Part shown: positions 5,418-8,211 of the stretch, one piece after another | Numbering within the stretch: the stretch's first letter is position 1 | How the letters are laid out: each line of letters opens with the position of its first letter | NCBI GenBank assembly: GCA_023424865.1 | Contig: JAFADM010000484.1 | Span: 1-8,211, forward strand | Direction of reading: 5' to 3' | Length of the DNA stretch: 8,211 nt | DNA from: Bacillota bacterium | GTDB taxonomy: Bacteria; Bacillota_A; Clostridia; DSM-8532 | Translations under genes and position numbers: made by a program | Notes under the pieces: generated by a model | Told to the model about the DNA's origin: nothing | Database searches by the model: none | The model's input: only the letters and a program-made list of their open reading frames with translations

Positions 5418-7598
5418 ATGGGAAAAACATTGGTCCTGGCTGAAAAGCCATCGGTTGCCCGGGAGATTGCCCGGGTTCTGGGATGTAATCAAAAGGGAAA
5501 CGGCCACTTAAGCGGCGGAAAATACATAGTGACATGGGCTTTGGGGCATCTCGTGACTTTGGCTGACCCGGAAACTTATGGGGAAAAATATAAAAAGTGG
5601 GATTTAGAGACCTTGCCCATGCTCCCTAAAAAAATGGAGCTGGTGGTTATAAAGGAAACCGCAGGACAGTTCAATACGGTCAGGGGTTTGATGAAAAGGG
5701 AGGATGTAGACGAGCTTGTCATAGCTACAGACTCTGGAAGAGAAGGGGAGCTTGTAGCTCGCTGGATTATTGAAAAGGCCGGTTTCAGAAAGCCTATCAA
5801 GAGGCTGTGGATCTCCTCTCAGACGGATAAGGCCATAAAGGACGGTTTTTCTGTGTTAAAGCCGGGAAGGGATTATGAAAACCTGTTTCGATCCGCCCAA
5901 AGCCGAGCCGAAGCCGACTGGCTGGTGGGACTTAATGTAACCAGGGCTCTTACCTGCAAGCATAATGCCCAGCTCTCCGCAGGCAGAGTTCAAACACCTA
6001 CACTTGCCATGATCGTCGATAGGGAAGAGGAAATCCGTCGCTTTCAGCCAAAGGATTTTTGGCAGATTCAGGCCTTTATGGATGGCTTTTCATTAAGATG
6101 GCAGGAAAAGGCCTCAGGTCAAACCCGGATTTTTGATAAAGCCCGAGCTGAGGCTATAACTCAGGCTCTCGCAGGAAAAAAGGGAACCGTTATAGAACTT
6201 CATAAAAGTGCCCGACAGGAGCTGCCTCCACTGGCATACGACTTAACCGAGCTTCAAAGAGATGCCAACCGGCGTTTTGGCTTCTCGGCCAAGCAAACCC
6301 TGTCCATTATGCAAAGGCTTTATGAGCACTACAAGCTTGTCACCTACCCCAGAACCGATTCACGCCATATTACCGATGATATGGTCCCCACCTTGACGGA
6401 TCGGCTTAAAAGCATCAGTGTGGGGCCTTATGCTCAGGCGGCCGGAGCCCTTATTAAAAACCGCTTTAAGGTGACCAAAAGGCTTGTTGACAACAGCAAG
6501 GTTACGGACCATCATGCTATTCTTCCCACGGAGCAGTTTGTGGATTTAAATGCCCTGTCCATTGAGGAACGGCGGGTTTATGATCTTATTGTCAAGCGCT
6601 TTCTGGCTGTTTTAAGCCCAAGCTTTGACTATGACGAAACATCCGTGAAGGTGGATATTGGAGGCGAGCTTTTTACAGCAAAAGGCAGAATGGTGAGAAG
6701 CCAGGGCTGGCGGGCTGTTTATGAGGGCTTTGATTCCTCTGAGGATGAGGATGATGAAGACCCCAACCGTGAGAAGGAAAAGGATCAAACTCTGCCGGAG
6801 CTTAAAAAAGGAGACAGCCTCACCATCACATCGGTGAAAACTATAAACGGCAAGACAAAGCCGCCGGCCCGGTATACCGAAGCAACACTGTTAACAGCCA
6901 TGGAGCATCCGGGGAAATTTGTGGAGGACAGCCGTCTCAAGCAGGCACTGGAAGCCACCAGCGGCCTTGGAACCCCTGCCACCCGGGCTGATATTATTGA
7001 GAAGCTGTTTGATACCTTTTATGTGGAACGAAAGGGCAAGGAGATTTTTCCTACCTCAAAAGGGATACAGCTTATCAAGCTGGTGCCTGAGGATTTAAAA
7101 TCCCCCTCACTCACGGCCAAATGGGAGCAGAAGCTTACTGCCATCAGCCGTGGACAGGAAAATGGCGCTGTTTTTGTCGAGGAGATGAAAAAGTATGCCA
7201 CAAGCCTGGTGGGAGCTGTTATCGCCAATTCGGAAAACTACAGGCATGATAATGTAACTCGGGAAAAATGCCCTGAATGCGGAAAGTTTCTTCTGGATGT
7301 CAACGGTAAAAAGGGCAAAATGCTGGTCTGCCCCGACAGAGAGTGCGGTTACCGGAAAAGTGTTTCTCTTGTTTCCAACGCCCGCTGCCCCGAGTGCCAT
7401 AAGAAAATGGAAATCCGGGGAGAAGGGGAAAACAAAGCTTTCTTCTGCGTCTGCGGCCACAAGGAAAAGCTGGAAGCCTTCAATAAAAGAAAAAACGAGC
7501 AAGTCAGCAAAAGAGATGTTTCCTCTTTTTTAAATAAACAGCAGGACGAAGGTATTAACTCCGCCCTGGCTGAAGCGCTTTCCAAATGGAAAAAATAA
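5418..7598 (+). CDS. topB: DNA topoisomerase III (type IA)
   Basis: This enzyme cuts one DNA strand through a 5'-phosphotyrosine link and passes another strand. It relaxes negative supercoils and mainly decatenates replication and recombination intermediates. The 726 residues match the length of Bacillus-type TopB. The Toprim domain is at 1-150: LAEKPSVAREIARVLG with catalytic E9, and ATDSGREGELVARWI with D105, G107 and E109 (as I recall, Gly at the second acidic position is usual in Firmicutes TopB). The catalytic tyrosine is Y310 in TYPRTDSRHIT. GLGTPATRADIIEKLF is another type IA hallmark. An acidic stretch at 439-455 (SSEDEDDEDPNREKEKD) looks like a flexible loop. The C-terminus has two zinc modules: C618, C621, C638, C643 and C657, C660, C677, C679. 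The ribosome binding site AAGGAG (5400-5405) is 12 bases from the ATG, longer than usual; AAGGGG directly before the ATG may contribute. It looks like a monocistronic housekeeping gene. Confidence 0.96.
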   Translation: MGKTLVLAEKPSVAREIARVLGCNQKGNGHLSGGKYIVTWALGHLVTLADPETYGEKYKKWDLETLPMLPKKMELVVIKETAGQFNTVRGLMKREDVDELVIATDSGREGELVARWIIEKAGFRKPIKRLWISSQTDKAIKDGFSVLKPGRDYENLFRSAQSRAEADWLVGLNVTRALTCKHNAQLSAGRVQTPTLAMIVDREEEIRRFQPKDFWQIQAFMDGFSLRWQEKASGQTRIFDKARAEAITQALAGKKGTVIELHKSARQELPPLAYDLTELQRDANRRFGFSAKQTLSIMQRLYEHYKLVTYPRTDSRHITDDMVPTLTDRLKSISVGPYAQAAGALIKNRFKVTKRLVDNSKVTDHHAILPTEQFVDLNALSIEERRVYDLIVKRFLAVLSPSFDYDETSVKVDIGGELFTAKGRMVRSQGWRAVYEGFDSSEDEDDEDPNREKEKDQTLPELKKGDSLTITSVKTINGKTKPPARYTEATLLTAMEHPGKFVEDSRLKQALEATSGLGTPATRADIIEKLFDTFYVERKGKEIFPTSKGIQLIKLVPEDLKSPSLTAKWEQKLTAISRGQENGAVFVEEMKKYATSLVGAVIANSENYRHDNVTREKCPECGKFLLDVNGKKGKMLVCPDRECGYRKSVSLVSNARCPECHKKMEIRGEGENKAFFCVCGHKEKLEAFNKRKNEQVSKRDVSSFLNKQQDEGINSALAEALSKWKK

Positions 7599-7615
7599 AG
7601 GTTTTGATAAAAAAT

Positions 7616-8211
7616 TCAATATAAATCCGCTGCCGCCACAAGATTGTCCTTGCCCATTCCTAGACAGAAGGTCTGGCTGTCGTAATGGTAACAAAAATCC
7701 AGAAATTCCCTTTTGAGCTCCGGATCCCTCATGAGAGTAACAAGAACTTCATGGGGGATGGAGCGGGAAAGGGCTCCGGGCCCGGCCAGCTTGATGTTTT
7801 TGGCTCCGTTTCGCCCAAGAATGTTCAATAGCTCATCCGGCATGAAGGCATAAGAAACGGGCCAGGGGGTGCCGCCTTTTTCGAAAGCTTTTGCCGTAGC
7901 CTCGGGACTTTCCATTAAGCCCGTTTTGTAAAGCCTCCAAACCGCCTCCATGTCGGGTCTGTGGGCAGGCAGCCTGGGGACGCCCTGCTCCATGGTCCAC
8001 TGGACAATAGGATCCTCTGCCTTTTTATCCAGTATGTATTTCAGCTTTTGTGCCGGATCAAACGGATAGGTCCATGCCAGACGGCTGTATACACTAATGA
8101 TGAGCTTTTTAGAGCCAATACGGATGAGGTTTTCAATAACTTTTTCATGGCTTGGGTAGGTGTAGGAAATAGGGGCATCAAAGGACAGCACCATGTCAAA
8201 CTGACCGTCTG
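7616..8211 (-). CDS. Class I SAM-dependent methyltransferase, C-terminal fragment (N-terminus outside window)
   Basis: The reading frame stays open to the right edge, so the ATG at 8194 is internal: codons for DGQFD precede it. About 197 residues are visible. The segment DGQFDMVLSFDAPISYTYP fits the strand-4 region of the Rossmann-like methyltransferase fold (motif IV, xDxVxxxxAP), and KLIISVYSR fits strand 5. The SAM-binding glycine-rich motif I lies in the missing N-terminal part. The remainder (GGTPWPVSYAFMPDELLNILGRNGAKNIKLAGPGALSR, read here as separate stretches around PDELL and GPGALSR) and the tail GMGKDNLVAAADLY resemble clostridial proteins annotated only as SAM-dependent methyltransferases. 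The substrate is unknown. It is convergent with topB, with 17 bases between the stop codons and no hairpin. Operon context lies outside the window. Confidence 0.72.
   Translation of the reverse strand, partial: DGQFDMVLSFDAPISYTYPSHEKVIENLIRIGSKKLIISVYSRLAWTYPFDPAQKLKYILDKKAEDPIVQWTMEQGVPRLPAHRPDMEAVWRLYKTGLMESPEATAKAFEKGGTPWPVSYAFMPDELLNILGRNGAKNIKLAGPGALSRSIPHEVLVTLMRDPELKREFLDFCYHYDSQTFCLGMGKDNLVAAADLY

Noticed and set aside
5454..5480. Direct repeat of TTGCCCGGG within 24 bases at the start of topB
   Set aside because: It falls in the conserved coding segment VAREIARVLG and is explained by repeated Ala-Arg codons.
7107..7502. 131-codon open frame on the minus strand
   Set aside because: It is antisense to the topB zinc modules, whose cysteine spacing proves the plus-strand frame; no family resemblance.
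1..8211. Mobile element, CRISPR array, tRNA/rRNA or defence system
   Set aside because: No transposase or integrase motifs, spaced direct repeats, tRNA-like folds or defence domains were seen.

Overview
The window reads as chromosomal DNA of a low-to-mid GC Gram-positive bacterium, most likely class Clostridia. This rests on three things: strong AGGAG-type ribosome binding sites; a copper-amine-oxidase-like 'stalk' plus LysM surface protein of a clostridial type; and a Bacillus/Clostridium-style TopB with ATD-x-GREGE in its Toprim domain. No insertion sequences, phage genes, CRISPR repeats, tRNA or rRNA genes were seen. It looks like ordinary housekeeping and accessory chromosome rather than an island.

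Layout from left to right. (1) The 3' end of a glycerophosphodiester phosphodiesterase gene runs rightward. It is followed by a DUF815-type AAA+ ATPase gene, whose start I move from 351 to 378 on ribosome-binding-site evidence. (2) Two strong hairpins at 1730-1812 separate this pair from a leftward lrp-ald pair: an Lrp/AsnC regulator (3067-3522) just upstream of alanine dehydrogenase (1887-3014), which keeps its catalytic residues. (3) An A+T-rich divergent intergenic region (3523-3866) holds the likely lrp promoter and, next to the rightward gene, a nested inverted repeat (3773-3839) that could be a structured mRNA leader or an operator. (4) A 475-residue exported stalk/LysM wall-binding protein (3867-5294) has a conserved-looking but unassigned C-terminal module and an unusual 65-residue leader before its signal segment. 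(5) topB, DNA topoisomerase III (5418-7598), is full length with its catalytic tyrosine and two C-terminal four-cysteine zinc modules. (6) A convergent, truncated SAM-dependent methyltransferase gene ends 17 bases from topB and runs off the right edge.

The only clear functional unit is lrp-ald, a local regulator with its probable target for alanine catabolism or NADH balance. The other genes look like independent neighbours. I do not see a convincing new multi-gene system. The best leads are the folded element before the stalk/LysM gene, that protein's C-terminal module, and the uncharacterised AAA+ ATPase.
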